Of a stretch of DNA of 64,000 nt, positions 9,159-19,592 are shown one piece after another. The translations under genes were made by a program, and so were the position numbers. Within the stretch, counting starts at the first letter, position 1, and every line of letters begins with the position of its first letter. Origin of the DNA: Zopfochytrium polystomum. Lineage: Eukaryota > Chytridiomycota > Chytridiomycetes > Chytridiales > Chytridiaceae. Under the pieces are notes generated by a model. It was not told the origin of the DNA and ran no database searches. It worked only from the letters and a program-made list of their open reading frames with translations. The stretch lies in contig JAIVFJ010000037.1 in NCBI GenBank assembly GCA_025765615.1, positions 62,001-126,000 of the forward strand, in the 5' to 3' direction.

Positions 9159-10532
9159 CTACTGGCGCGTCGTCTCCAACGACGGGCCTCCGCGAAGTGG
9201 CCTGTTTGTTGGATCTGAGTTTTTTGGTTTTTTGTTGGGATGCATGCACTTTTCAATTGTGTGATTATGGGCTCTACAAAAGGTACACCATCCTTTCTCC
9301 TTATACTCAGCTCGTTCTGCAGGTGTGAGAGGTGCAAAACGGATGGTGGTTGTGGTGGACGAATCAACTTCCATAGGATCCGAGACTTCCTCGATGCGGG
9401 GACGAGGAGGCGAGCGTCGACGATGCTGGGAAACATGAGCAGTAGCTGGCGTTTTACCCTTAGAAGACCAAATGATTTCGTCCAGCCGTTTGGCTTCTGC
9501 CTGGAGCTCCTGAAGATTGTCATCAATTTCGTTGAGCTCTGGTCGAGACTGGAGTTCGGTCTTCAGGCCAAGGAGATACAGGGTACAAGCAAGCTTCGTA
9601 GACATGCTGTTTGCTGCTTCTCGTTGAATGGAGTAAAGGATGCTGTTAAAACGATACGAAAAATCCTGCGCAGAAGTCTTCTGTCTGAGGTCCTTCAGAA
9701 GAGCGACAGCCTTGTTGTACGCTAAAGTCGACAGGAAGTTCGAATTGATCCAGTTTTGATATTCAGCCCATGTCATATTCGTTCGAGTTGCAAGTGAAAG
9801 GGTCTGCCAGAGTTGGTAAGCCTGTCCTGTAAGGCCGGTACGAATCCATGAGACGAACGTCGGGTGCTTGCGGAAAATTGCAGGTTCGCCATCTGCACGA
9901 AATTCGTATAGCAAGCATTCCTCGTGGCAGTGCGAAAGATACTCTCCGACAGCTGATTGGCATTCGTGTGACGGAAGCTTCAAGCACGAACCATCAAACG
10001 TTGGAGGCTTTGCAGAGGGCATTCGAAAACCAGGAAGTGGGGCGGGAGCCGTGGGTACCGGAGCTGCAACAGGCGGCGGAGGTGGCGGCGGCGGTGCAGG
10101 CATGGCAGCTTGTGCACGAATCATCGCTTGCACGGCTGCTGCGACGATAGCCTGCATTTGGACCTCTGAAAGTTCGACGTGGACAGGCGTTGGTTGTGAT
10201 GAACCAGCTGTGGGAAGCGACGAGAGGCTGGTGACGGGGGCGTCGTCTTGATCCAACGACAATGAAGAGAGTGGCGGGAACTCGCTACGGTACGCCGAGA
10301 GGGTCGGAATAGTCACTGGAACTACGGGGGTCGCTGCAGTAGTCGGAGTTGGCGTGGTGTTAGCAGTGTTAACGAATGCAAAGGCCGATCCGCCCTGTGC
10401 AGATTGGTAGCCTGAGCTACTTCCTTCAGTTGTCTCTGGTGAACGGGAACGAGATCTGTGCTGCTGGCGGTGTCGTGTCTGACGTTCGTGGCGTTCTGTA
10501 CGGTGCGACTGAGCAGGCATCGAGGTCGACAT
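9159..10532 (-). CDS. Gag of element C
   Basis: 457 aa, starting at an ATG just inside the 5' LTR and primer site. The N-terminal third is Ser/Thr/Pro-rich with a polyproline stretch. The middle resembles a Ty3 capsid (a tract from FDGSCLKLP to the repeated Leu/Gln-rich helices). The C-terminus has one CCHC zinc knuckle, CTFCRAHNHTIEKC (CX2CX4HX4C). It overlaps pol by about 90 nt, with pol in the -1 frame, which implies a frameshift for Gag-Pol. The frame is open throughout. Confidence 0.85.
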   Translation of the reverse strand: MSTSMPAQSHRTERHERQTRHRQQHRSRSRSPETTEGSSSGYQSAQGGSAFAFVNTANTTPTPTTAATPVVPVTIPTLSAYRSEFPPLSSLSLDQDDAPVTSLSSLPTAGSSQPTPVHVELSEVQMQAIVAAAVQAMIRAQAAMPAPPPPPPPPVAAPVPTAPAPLPGFRMPSAKPPTFDGSCLKLPSHECQSAVGEYLSHCHEECLLYEFRADGEPAIFRKHPTFVSWIRTGLTGQAYQLWQTLSLATRTNMTWAEYQNWINSNFLSTLAYNKAVALLKDLRQKTSAQDFSYRFNSILYSIQREAANSMSTKLACTLYLLGLKTELQSRPELNEIDDNLQELQAEAKRLDEIIWSSKGKTPATAHVSQHRRRSPPRPRIEEVSDPMEVDSSTTTTIRFAPLTPAERAEYKEKGWCTFCRAHNHTIEKCMHPNKKPKNSDPTNRPLRGGPSLETTRQ

Positions 10533-10595
10533 CGCGGATCACGCGGATCGAGGATTGCGAGGTGGGAAGTCGGAGATAGATCTGGTACTGGAACG

Positions 10596-10619
10596 AACCA
10601 GCTATCCGCTGCTACCAAA
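10596..10619 (-). promoter_or_regulatory. Likely tRNA primer-binding site of element C
   Basis: Directly inside the 5' LTR the element strand reads TTTGGTAGCAGCGG. TGG is the complement of a tRNA CCA end, and the following bases resemble the 3' end of an initiator-Met-type tRNA. The primer identity is inference; no matching tRNA gene was seen in this window. Confidence 0.5.
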
Positions 10620-10795
10620 TGTGAGGGAGCCACGACGGTGCGCGGCAGCGTCGCGAGGCGCGAAGGTCGGAATCCGCGGGAGCGAGTGGAGAGTCGAAGA
10701 GGCGGAGCAGGCGCCGAGCGACGCAACGAACGAGAAAAATTCTTCTTATTGGTGGTTTTGTGACTTGCAGGAAAAACAAACGAAATTCCGTCACA
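10620..10795 (-). repeat. 5' LTR of element C
   Basis: Partner of 114-289. The duplication CCAGT follows at 10796-10800. Confidence 0.95.
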
Positions 10796-10800
10796 CCAGT

Positions 10801-11209
10801 GATGTGTCCCCTCCTTGCCTGTCACTTACGGAGACAGGCCTGTCTGAAGGCCTTTCCATTCCACTTATGTCCCGACAAAAACTTGTTGTTGGATGGTGGC
10901 ACCCTTTGTCTGTAGAAAAATCCCAATATGGTTGTTTTCCGGAGACAAGAGGACTCCCAAACACTGGGCCCCAGACTGACTCTTCTCTTCAATGAAAACT
11001 GCAGAATTGTTGCCAGGAAAAAAAAAGTCAGCAAGTGTGCCGCCAACAGAGCCACTCCCCTCCCATTTTCACTTGTTTATGGAGCTCCCCGCACCAACGG
11101 TAATTCTTGCATTGACCCTTTTTTTTCCTTTCCTTGTTGCTTGCACCAAATTGAGAAACCCCCAACCCGACAGACTGTTTGTCTTTTTGCCCGGCCAGCA
11201 GTTGAACGT
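10801..11209. other. Region between element C and the methyltransferase exons
   Basis: No confident exon here. I looked for the glycine-rich SAM-binding motif expected upstream of the next gene and did not find it. It may lie in an unrecognised exon, left of element C, or be missing. Confidence 0.4.
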
Positions 11210-11419
11210 TGGGAAGAATGCAAAACTGACATTCCCCCACACAAGAACCCGATCACCACAAGGGAGGATGCTCCCACAAACGTCACAATAGCCCGTGGCC
11301 CCGCGCAGAACATGCCATGTAATAATTCAACCGGCGTTCCCCTCCTTCTTGTCGTTCGTCATCAACTGCACCTCTAACTGGCAAACGCATTGCCGCCCTT
11401 CACGCAAAACGCAACACCC

Positions 11420-11452
<33 letters not shown>

Positions 11453-12146
11453 CCAAAAAACCAAACATTTTCAAGTCCCCGACAAACATTTCGATCTTCT
11501 CCACTCCTTCGGGGTCTTGATTGCACAGCCCGCCAAGGAAACGGACAGCATCTTGACAGAGTTCAAGCGCGTCGTTCGCCCCGGCGGATTCGTCGAGCTC
11601 TACGAGCCTTACGTCATCATACAGCGATGCGGGCCGTTTGGGAGGTCGCTCAACGATGCTGGTACTATATTTTTTGCTTTTTACGTTCCTCGTTTCAGAC
11701 TTCACGAAAGGAGGAGCCTCCTTTGTGGTTCACGCAAGCGCCTTTCTCACCCGCTACAATTTTCCAAAACCACCCAGTCGTCGCCGTTTTTGATATTCTG
11801 AAAGCAAAGGCACGTATCGCCCTCGATCTGGACGTTCTGCTGTACAGCCATGGTTTGGGCATTGTCGACGAGGGAAACCGCGCCATCACTGTGAGTCACT
11901 TTCACCTGCAGCCTTCCCGGCACTCTCGTGACTAAACAAAAACAGATCGTCCCTTCAGACCCACAGTTCGGCGACGCCTGCTACCAACACCTTCGAACCA
12001 TTCTCCTCGCTATGGGACCGCTCCTTGCTGCGCTGGGTCTGTTCAGCGAAGACGCACTCAGGGACACTATGGACCGCGCCCGCGACGAGTTCCAGGAGTT
12101 GCAGAGCTACCACAATTGGCTCTACGCCGTCGGCCAGGTCGCGTGA
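11210..12146 (+). CDS. SAM-dependent methyltransferase, 3' part
   Basis: Proposed exons about 11210-11318, 11476-11661, 11778-11890, 11946-12146, with GT-AG introns of 157, 116 and 55 nt. The joins give a continuous frame: DAPTNVTIARGPAQNMPF, PDKHFDLLHSFG, EFKRVVRPGGFVELYEPY, SLNDAVVAVFDILKAKARI, ending SYHNWLYAVGQVA and TGA. This is the second half of a class I methyltransferase of the UMTA/LaeA-like fungal type (acidic ribose loop, motif II/III region with RPGG). Motif I (the GxGxG loop) was not found, so the 5' end is unresolved. Element C inserted about 400 bp upstream may have cut off the promoter or first exons. Substrate unknown. Confidence 0.6.
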
Positions 12147-12677
12147 TCAAGCTGGGCGGCAGACCCCCCAGCTTCACCCCTTCCCCCGCGGTTGTGAGCG
12201 GCGTCGCTTTGTCGGGCTGCATGCTAAACATAACCAACACCCGAATCGAAGCACCCCATTTTGCACATTCTTTCAGAAGGAAAAAAAAAAGGTTCTGTGT
12301 AATTCTTTTCTTCTCGTTCTATTTTTTTGAAAAGGAATCTTTCCCCCCTCCCGATCCCTTGCCCCACCCCTCGCGCGACTGTGATAAATTTCTTGTGAAT
12401 TTTTGTTGTTTTTTTTTTGTTACTACTCTGAAGATTTTCCCGTCCTTCTCCTTCGTGGCATCATACTTTGTTCTATCGTTTCCCCTTTTGTTTTTTCTTC
12501 TTTGCAGTGCAATGACGTCGTCGACATCGTACGGAGAAAAAGCGTTCGCTGCCATCGTACCCCCCAGTTTTTAGTTCCCAGATTGCCCTGTGATAGTAAC
12601 TCTTAATCTTTTGTTACTTACCTTTAGTGTGCTGAAAGACCTCCCCCCTTAGCTTAAAGGCTTCCGTTATCCGCAGG
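12147..12677. other. Intergenic, T/C-rich
   Basis: Pyrimidine-rich tracts with several A and T homopolymers. No gene seen. Confidence 0.5.
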
Positions 12678-12795
12678 TATGGTCACTCCTGCGGATACGG
12701 CTTCGTTAACTTTGCCACCGAGGAGGAGGCCGTGATCTCGTCGACAAAACCGAAGTTGCTGGCCGTCAACTTTCGGTTCAGTTTGACAGGACCCT
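12678..12795 (+). pseudogene. Orphan RRM exon or gene fragment
   Basis: After an acceptor-like TTATCCGCAG, one frame reads YGHSCGYGFVNFATEEEA. That is the RNP1 core (GYGFVNF) and following helix of an RNA-recognition motif. A donor-like GTGATC follows the helix. I could not place the other RRM strands: RNP2 is not seen upstream, and a possible continuation near 13072-13120 (ETINLMSGASL) is weak. It is either one exon of a spliced RNA-binding protein or a remnant. Confidence 0.4.
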
Positions 12796-14399
12796 GAGTG
12801 ATGCTTTGAATCTTTTCCAGTCTGCGTTGTCCCAGCTTTTCCCTTCGATCAGTTTCCGCATATTCCTCCGCTTCTCCCAAGTTTCTCGTTGGTTGTGTTT
12901 GGGTTGATTGCTTCTTCCTCGGTTTCGCTTGAACACTTTTCTCTCTGTTTCCTCTCTTAGCCACAACGGTTGTTTTTCTCCAGTTTCTCTCGCATCCCTT
13001 GCAATACACACCAGTGAACAGTGCACGCTCGTTCTCATCGCGAAAGTGCTCGGAGCGGAAATCGATGCGCGCAGCGCTGAGGGAAACGATCAACCTTATG
13101 AGCGGCGCGTCATTAAGGGTAAACGGGAGCTTTGTTGCAGGCTTTCTGCGCGCTTGGAGCAAAATGGGCCAAGTGCAAAAACCCTCCTCTCTCCGCTGCC
13201 TGCAGGCGCTTTCGATGTCACATCGGCTTTACAGGGTGGAGCAGAAGGACCGAACAGGCAGGACGATCCTACCGAAAACAAGGTGGGTGCTCCAGAAAAG
13301 CTCGGTTCGAAAGAATTTAGCGATTTTGTATTAACCCTCGTGTGGCGATGATATCTGGTTCTTGCTACCTTTCCTCGTCCCATTTTCCCTGCCCAATTTT
13401 TCAGTCTGCTCGGATGATGACGCCTGTCCATAAGAAGCTGTTGTTGACCCAATGCTAAAATAGTAGGTGTTTGCAGAGTGAAGAAGAGGGCGGCTCTCGT
13501 TCTACAAACAAAAATTGACTCCACATTTCTTTCAAAGAATAAGTCGCTAGCAATTGACCGACGGACCGTTTTCGAGACAAAGTGAAGGGGCTTGGGCCTC
13601 ACGGCATTGGAAGCAACTCTTGTACAGAAGAGTTCAAGTTTCTCGGGTTAGTAAATGGTTATCCAAATTGTGGTTTTTTTCTCATCTTTTCTTATTCAAG
13701 AAACAATGATTCGCCAATTGCACGCGAGGACGTTTACTGCGGTTGTGGATGTCTTTCGGCGCTTGCAAGCCCGTTGAGGTTTCGGGAGCGGAAAATTTCT
13801 GCCCCTCACCCCCCACCTCCAGCGACTAATCCAGGCGATATCCCGGATTCTGCCAGATAGTCGATTCTGCATCATTGGGAGCGCCACGATAAATTGTGAG
13901 GCAATGAATGCGCCAGAACCAGGCAACCCGAACGCGCAATATGAATCCATCAAAAGGTTTTGCCATATCTGCTATTTGCTCTTGGCTGGAGCGTTATACG
14001 CCGAATCAGATCTGGTTGTCCTCATGTAAGGGTTCAGCCTCAAGCGCCTCTTTCTCTTCTTGTTTTCCCCCTTCCCGTACCATCCTTGTTCCTCTGGCAA
14101 TGTTGCGCGCAACTACCGGATACGTCTATGCGTTATGCTTCTTTTTTTTATTTATTTTATTTTATTTTATTTTTTTTTAGATAAGCTTTCCAGCACAATG
14201 TGCAGAGCCATATTTTCGAGCGATTTTGCAGAGCGTTCTGAGAAATTTGAATTTAAAAAGGCGGCAACAATGCTGATGCTCCACTGTATGGTTCATCTGA
14301 CTGAAAACTGACAACAAACAAAGTTGTCTGTCGCGAAAAAGATAACGACTCTAAATTTATTCATAACAAGCAAACACCAAAGGTCCATAGGTATCTCAG
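12796..14399. other. No recognised gene
   Basis: Open frames exist on both strands (for example 12683-13162 minus and 12908-13351 plus), but none shows a domain. T/A-rich low-complexity sequence at 14141-14181. Confidence 0.4.
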
Positions 14400-16743
14400 T
14401 CCTTACCGCCGTTCTTCAAAGGGTACCATACATTACCGTTCATCTTCATAATCCAACACACCGACTTTACTTGCCACCTCCTCCCCGACGGCCCCCGCCG
14501 CCCCGGCTCGCGTTCGCCTCTCGATTCATACTCGGGTTTCGACTCCCAACGCCGGTCCTGCTGCCGCTTTTGCCGCGGCCGTCGCCAGTCGGCGCGTGGC
14601 CGGGTCCGCGGCTGCGCGACCGGGCTCCGTCCCCACCGCGTCCGCCGCCACGGCCGCCCGGGTGCAGCGACCCGCAGTAGTCCTGATCCAGCCGCGATTC
14701 CTTCCTCGCCATCGCGTTCTCGGACTCGCCTCAGCTCGGCGGCGGCCGCGGCCGCGTCTCTGGGTGTAGTGGCGAGGTCGTCGAAGCGGGCGCGGAGGGT
14801 GTCGCGGCACTCGCGGTAGGTCTGGTCGGCGGCGGCAGAGTCGCCTGCGGCGGCGAGGGCGGCGGCGAGGGCCTCCTTGATCTGGAGAGCGGGGAGACTG
14901 GTGCGGCCGGCGGTGGTCGCAACGCGCGACAGGCCGAGGGTGAGGAGTGCAACGGCGCGCCGGGGTCGCGTTGCTCGAATTGGTGGGTGTTGGCGAGTTT
15001 GGACAGCGAGTTCAGGGTGTCTGGGTGCGCTTCGCCGAGGACCGCTCGACGCTGGTTTTGCGTGAGTTCAAGGGGAAGAAGGAAGAGAGGGGGCGGGGGA
15101 GGAGGATGCAGCAAATTAGACGCCACTTTTTTCCAAGCGTTCAGTGATCGCCGGGGCCAAACCTTTTGGTAAGAGTTCTCAAGTAGGTCGAGAATTTCCT
15201 CAACGGTATCATACCGATGTGCATGTCGGCGGAATTCGGCGAGGTTATACAATGATTTGAGAGTATCCTAGCAAATGGTAAATCTTTCAAACAAGAACAA
15301 GAGCATGGAAATGAAACGAAATTTGCAGACGAACCGGGTGATTTTCGCCCAAGTACTGCACGCGCAACTTATAGCATTGTGAGAACAAATGTTCGGCCTT
15401 TTCCACCTCTGGGAGCTGTTTGTACGCATTGGCCAAATTATTCATAGAGCGCAGTGTTTCGGGAGAAGACTCCCCCAGTGCTTTTGTACGACCCTCCAAG
15501 ATTTCTTCATGCAGCTTAGTCGCCTTCTTAATTTTACCGAGAAACAGTAAAGCATTCGCAATGGAGTTTTTGGAGGACAGAATGTCCTGTTCAGGGCATC
15601 CAGCCTGTTCGCGCAGCGCCAGACACTCCTGCGCAAGTGCAAGGGCCTCGGTACGTCGACCAAGATAGCTGAGGTTATCGTGACGACGGAACATGGCAAG
15701 CAGCGTCGAAGGATGGAGTTGGCCCAGAACCGAGACCCTCGTGTCGACGCAAAACACGTAAAGTGGTTCAGCCAATTGATGGTCGCCCTGATCATCGTAC
15801 AGTCGGGCAAGTGTGTACGACCACTGGGCAGCCTCTAGCATTGCAACGTCGCGTGCATTCGTCACAGGGGCGGGCTTGGAGGCTTCAGTCGATTTGTCGG
15901 TGGACGAAGCAGAATCTGCTGTTGCCGAAAGTGTGACAGATGGTATGGAGGGAACCGTTCCTGTGGCTCCTTGTTCCAGGTCTGCTACGGCGGCCATGGC
16001 GCGATCGTGGTATGTTTTGATCATCTTGGTAAGCCATTGCCCAAAACATTGAGGACGAGGGCATCCAGCGCAGCCATGCCGTCCGGTAAGGAGCAGTCGA
16101 TGACTTCGAAAATGAGCTTGCGGTCAGACTCAAGAGTTGCACAGGACCTGGTGCAGCTGATTTTCGCAAGCACTTCGTAAAATATGGACGGTCGGCCCAC
16201 CAGGTTGCTGAAAAAGTCTGACGATACAGATGGCGGCATCGCGACGTGGAATTTGGATTTTGTGTACGCCGTCGCGAAGACTTCAAAAACGCACCATGCG
16301 CGTGTGAGAGGGACAGGATCATTCCACGGAAGCAGGACCATGACGACGTTTTGAATTGATTTCACTGCTGCCATAAAAGTTTCCTTCCACCAGTCGAAAG
16401 GGCGTGCGCTTGTGTCATGTTGCGAGTTTGAAAACATGTCGAACCAGATGACCGCATCATGCGGATCGACGTGGTGTGCCTTGAAAAAACTAACCAGCGC
16501 GTCAACAACGTCAAGGAAGCAAAAGCTCCAAGCATGCGAAATGAACCAATTCGCGGGAGAGACGACGTCGGTTCGACCGTGGAGCAAGAGGTGATCGACG
16601 GCGGAGAGTTTGCACGATGCCGTTTGAGGCACTATCCATCGCTGACTCACATTCGCTGTGGTGAGGCCATGAAGTCCGTGTCGGCCGCCGCAAGCTTTCA
16701 CAAAGTCAAGAACATACGACAGCCGAACACCATTCAACGTCAT
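14400..16743 (-). CDS. TIR-like domain plus kinesin-light-chain-type TPR protein
   Basis: ATG at 16743. Residues 1-60 are a leader. Residues about 66-160 form a domain with FISHAW, VIWFDMFSNSQ, VVMVLLPW and RAWCVFE (Glu-154). This recalls the TIR fold: SH at strand A, W-x-D, and the WCxxE helix that holds the catalytic Glu of TIR NADases. Then come TPR repeats with LGxxHPxTL signatures: VLGQLHPSTLLA, ALGESSPETLRSMNNLAN, LGENHPDTLKSLYNLAEF, LGEAHPDTLNSLSKLAN. Introns that restore the repeats: 15268-15334 and about 15045-15129. One-base breaks near 16047 (GGG) and 14965 (CCCC) interrupt the frame. The C-terminus (14467-14900) is Ala/Arg/Gly-rich and its frame and stop are uncertain. Presumably a cytosolic signalling or scaffold protein. 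Confidence 0.6.
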
Positions 16744-16915
16744 GGAGAGGGAGCCGCCCTTTGGTTATGAACAGTAATAATTAGTTTTGCAATTCTCTTT
16801 TTGCAGCCACACCATACCGCCGCATCAACTGGGCTATCCACTGATATGACGGGAACCTTCGCTTCTTGCGGGTGCGGTGGCTTTCCTGTTCAAGTACGGA
16901 AGGTTGAGCAGGGCT

Positions 16916-17419
16916 TTATGGGAGAGAAAGATTGTTCCCACCGATAGCCTGCAAGCTTTCAAAAGCAAGCGCCTGAGTTTCAACGGGACTTCTCGGGGGG
17001 GTAAGAGCTTCTTTCAGCAGCGACAGCGGCACCACACAAGTCATGCTCGCTAAAGGCGACTGAGACGGTTCCGAGATCGTGCGGGGCACGGCCAGCGACA
17101 ATGGGACCGGAGGCTGAAGAGGCGACGAGGGAGCCCAGGGTGTGGCGGTGGCGAGTTTCGATGCTGCCGCGGCGCAGGAACGCACGCTCTCAGGTCCGGC
17201 AGCTGACGAGGTAGTTGGGTGAGGAGATGGAAATGAAGAAGGGTCAGCAGCGGCAGCCGGGTCCGAGGAACAACCATCCGCACGCGCGTTGCCGTCGTGG
17301 TCGTGGTCGTGGTCGTCGTCGTCGTCGTCGTCGTCGGCAGGAAGAGCGCGATCACTGGCAGACGACGGCGATGGCGACGGCGACTGCGACGGCGACGACG
17401 AGGACGAGAACAGGGACAT
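16916..17419 (-). CDS. Hypothetical acidic, Ser/Pro-rich protein
   Basis: 167-aa frame with ATG at 17419: a Ser/Pro-rich start, a run of eight Asp followed by an Asp-His tract, then a low-complexity middle and a tail (ALAFESLQAIGGNNLSLP). No domain recognised. Part of the openness comes from the GTC/GAC repeat at 17290-17335. It could be a true disordered protein or a chance frame. Confidence 0.3.
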   Translation of the reverse strand: MSLFSSSSSPSQSPSPSPSSASDRALPADDDDDDDDHDHDHDGNARADGCSSDPAAAADPSSFPSPHPTTSSAAGPESVRSCAAAASKLATATPWAPSSPLQPPVPLSLAVPRTISEPSQSPLASMTCVVPLSLLKEALTPPRSPVETQALAFESLQAIGGNNLSLP

Positions 17420-17615
17420 GATGCTGTTAGTTGTTGGTTGTGGGCGCTACAACAAGCACACAAAGTGCCAATATATTAATATTAATAATCACAAAATGCA
17501 ACAGTAAACAGACAGACAGACAGAAATAATAATAATAATAATAATGATAATAATAATGAATAATCAATCAGTTAGTTATTTACTATCTATTTATTTTCAT
17601 CTTCTACGGATTGGG
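17420..17615. other. A/T-rich spacer with simple repeats
   Basis: Contains CAGA and AAT/AATA microsatellite runs (about 17505-17560) and separates two divergent starts (17419 minus, 17616 plus). It is the likely shared promoter. Confidence 0.4.
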
Positions 17616-19038
17616 ATGGCGTCGTCCGAGCCGGGGCGCCCTGGCAGCAGCAGCAGCAAGCCCAAGCGGACTTCCATCTCGTGGACATCGCCCCTCGTGC
17701 TCCTACGCGCGGCTATCCTCACGTTGGTTCTTGACGGCGGCTGCATCGCAATCAACACCATCCAGTATCCGTCCCTCCTTCTCCTCCATGTTCTCGGCTC
17801 GCACGCCCTCTACCGATCGTACATCCGCGTCACCGAGCGCCTCTTCGGCGTCGTGCTCGTGGTCGTCATGTCTCTCCTCTGCCCCCTCGAAATCGTCCTC
17901 ACCGGTGACCACAGATCGCTAGACGCTACTTCTCGCACCCTCATCATGGCAAACCACCAAATTTACACCGACTGGGCGTACCTCTGGATCGTCGCGTTGA
18001 GTATTAGTTTCGTGCCGTCGATGTCTGGGTAGACCCAGGCCCTGTGCAGTTTTGCTCGACTGAGGCTAACGCCGCTTTGCAGATGGTCAAAAGGGGCGCA
18101 CGGCGACATCAAGATCATATTGAAAGAAGACTTGAAGTGGATTCCTGTCGTCGGTACGCTACCCTTGGCTCTGTTTATCGCAGGTTGACTTCTCCCATTG
18201 CCCCAACATCCGCGCCACAGGCTGGGGCATGCAATTCTTTGAATTCATCTTCCTCGCTCGAAAGTGGACCATCGACGCCGCCCGCCTCACCAGTTCGCTC
18301 ACCCTCTCCCTCCTCAGCACCACCCTCTATGGATGGTCATCTTCCCTGAGGGTACCGTCATCACCGACGACACCGTCGCCGTCTCCCTCGCCTACAAAGC
18401 AAAGACCCCCTCCCTCGCGGCAGCGCCAAACCCGAAACACGTCCTCTACCCGAAAACAACCGGCCTGCGCCGCTGCCTCGAGGTGCTCGCGCTGGGGCGG
18501 AACCTCGACGAGAAGATCGTCGCCGGCGTTCGAGGCAAAGCAGGGGGAAGCCGTGGCGGCGGCGGTGGCGGCGGCGGCGCGCAGCCGCTCCGGACCATTG
18601 ACGTGCTGTATGACGTGTGCATCGCATACGAGGGCGGCGGGGCCCCCGGCGCGCGGTATCCGTTCGACCGGTACCCGATCGTGTCGGTGTTTGTCGACGG
18701 GAAGGGCCCGCGGCGGGTGCACATGCACTTTGAACGCGTCCGCGTCGACAACGTGCCCGGCCTCGCCGACTCGACGCACGCCGGGGCCGAAAACGACCAA
18801 AACGACAAGTTTGTTGCAGTGGACGCGACAGCGGTTCGCCCGGAAGGAGGCGATGCTGGAGCGATTCGCACAGGAAGGGAGCTTTGCTGCGCAGGCGGGC
18901 GCGGACCTGGCCCCGACGGTCGTGAAAGTCACGCCGAAAATCTGGGATGTCTTGTCGCTCACTGCCACGGCCGTTGCTGCCTACTATGTTTGGGTGTGGA
19001 TTGCGAGACTTTCTTACTCTGTCTTGTTTGGCGTTTAA
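17616..19038 (+). CDS. PlsC-type lysophospholipid acyltransferase
   Basis: ATG at 17616. Membrane segments near the N-terminus (VLLRAAILTLVL; FGVVLVVVMSLLC) precede acyltransferase motif I, NHQIYTDW. Introns 18023-18082 and 18154-18220 join to KIILKEDLKWIPVVG|WGMQFFEFIFLARKW, then motif III FPEGT. The C-terminus has two hydrophobic stretches (VLSLTATAVAAYYVWVWI). Closest known type: the AGPAT/lysocardiolipin acyltransferase branch (Cst26, AGPAT5-like), which moves acyl-CoA chains onto lysophospholipids in the ER or mitochondria. The frame shifts by one base near 18318 and back near 18817, leaving a displaced middle that still contains conserved sequence. Likely sequencing indels or early decay. 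Confidence 0.75.
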
Positions 19039-19373
19039 TCACCCCAACTTTCCTTCGATGGACTTGTGCGTGGGTGAGGCCGAGCACCATGAAATGAACG
19101 TTGACTCTAAGAATGCCTCTAATCAATTTCCTGTGGGAGTGCTAGAATGCCAAGGGTTATTCATAGTCAGAGTGATCTGCGCTAAGAAGGCCTCAGACAC
19201 AGAGTGGAGATGGCCTGGAATATGCTCCGTCCTCCGTCGTGTTCATTTCAGGAGCCCACAACGTCGTGAGCAGACGCCGTTCACTCTCCGCCATGAACGA
19301 CATGCCGACATGCGGCGCTAAAAACATCAGCAACTCACCACTTCCGGCGGTAAATCTTCATATTTTCCCTCAG
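19039..19373. other. Intergenic
   Basis: Nothing recognised between the acyltransferase stop and the next possible exon. Confidence 0.4.
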
Positions 19374-19592
19374 ATGCCTTTGCGTGTCTCCAAAGTCTCA
19401 TCCTTCCCATCTCTCTCCACCGCCGACGTCGCCGTCCTCATACGAACCAAGACCGGCCTCGACCTGCAGCAAAATAACCGGGGTTCCAACGCCTCCGAAA
19501 TGAAAGTAAGTATAAACCAGTTTGGTGTTTAACGAGTTGTGTGTGCTTGCGGTCCACGCCCACTTTGTGAACAGCTTAAAGTTAGCCAATGA
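19374..19592 (+). CDS. Possible small two-exon gene
   Basis: ATG at 19374, 44 codons (MPLRVSKVSSFPSLSTADV...), a textbook donor GTAAGT at 19506, acceptor at 19574, then five codons and TGA at 19590. The product would be 49 aa: a basic N-terminus, with no domain that I recognise. The intron consensus is good but the protein is too short to judge. Confidence 0.3.

Larger units (their letters stand above)
327..9249 (-). pseudogene. Broken pol of element C
   Basis: Pol in three pieces. (1) 9249-6838: aspartic protease with DSGAS, reverse transcriptase with YLDDLLVFS, RNase H, and the linker toward integrase, overlapping gag in the -1 frame. (2) 7193-6543: integrase zinc-binding region (CDTCQRN) and first catalytic Asp in a second frame. 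The switch lies near 6962-6975, at a run of five G (C on the element strand). (3) 1229-327: the rest of the integrase core (second Asp in ISDRDS, AYHPQTDGQTE) and a C-terminal part with a GPF module but no obvious chromodomain. Pieces 2 and 3 are in the same frame once element A is removed. Non-functional because of A and the one-base shift; the shift could also be a sequencing error. Confidence 0.9.
114..10795 (-). mobile_element. Ty3/gypsy LTR retrotransposon C (interrupted)
   Basis: A complete LTR element on the minus strand. It is bounded by 176-bp direct repeats with TG...CA ends (TGTGA/TCACA) and flanked by the 5-bp duplication CCAGT. Order on the minus strand is 5' LTR (10620-10795), gag, pol (protease, RT, RNase H, integrase), polypurine tract, 3' LTR (114-289). 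Element A (1246-6550) sits inside its integrase; without A and one AGATG copy, C is about 5.37 kb. Removing 5310 bp (a multiple of three) restores a continuous integrase frame, so C's frame was open there when A arrived. A separate frame break near 6962-6975 also disables pol. I see no chromodomain at the pol C-terminus. Confidence 0.95.

Noticed and set aside
11662..11698. Alternative 37-nt intron in the methyltransferase
   Set aside because: It leads to a frame ending in a stop before the conserved FDILKAKARI block; the 116-nt intron to 11777 keeps frame.
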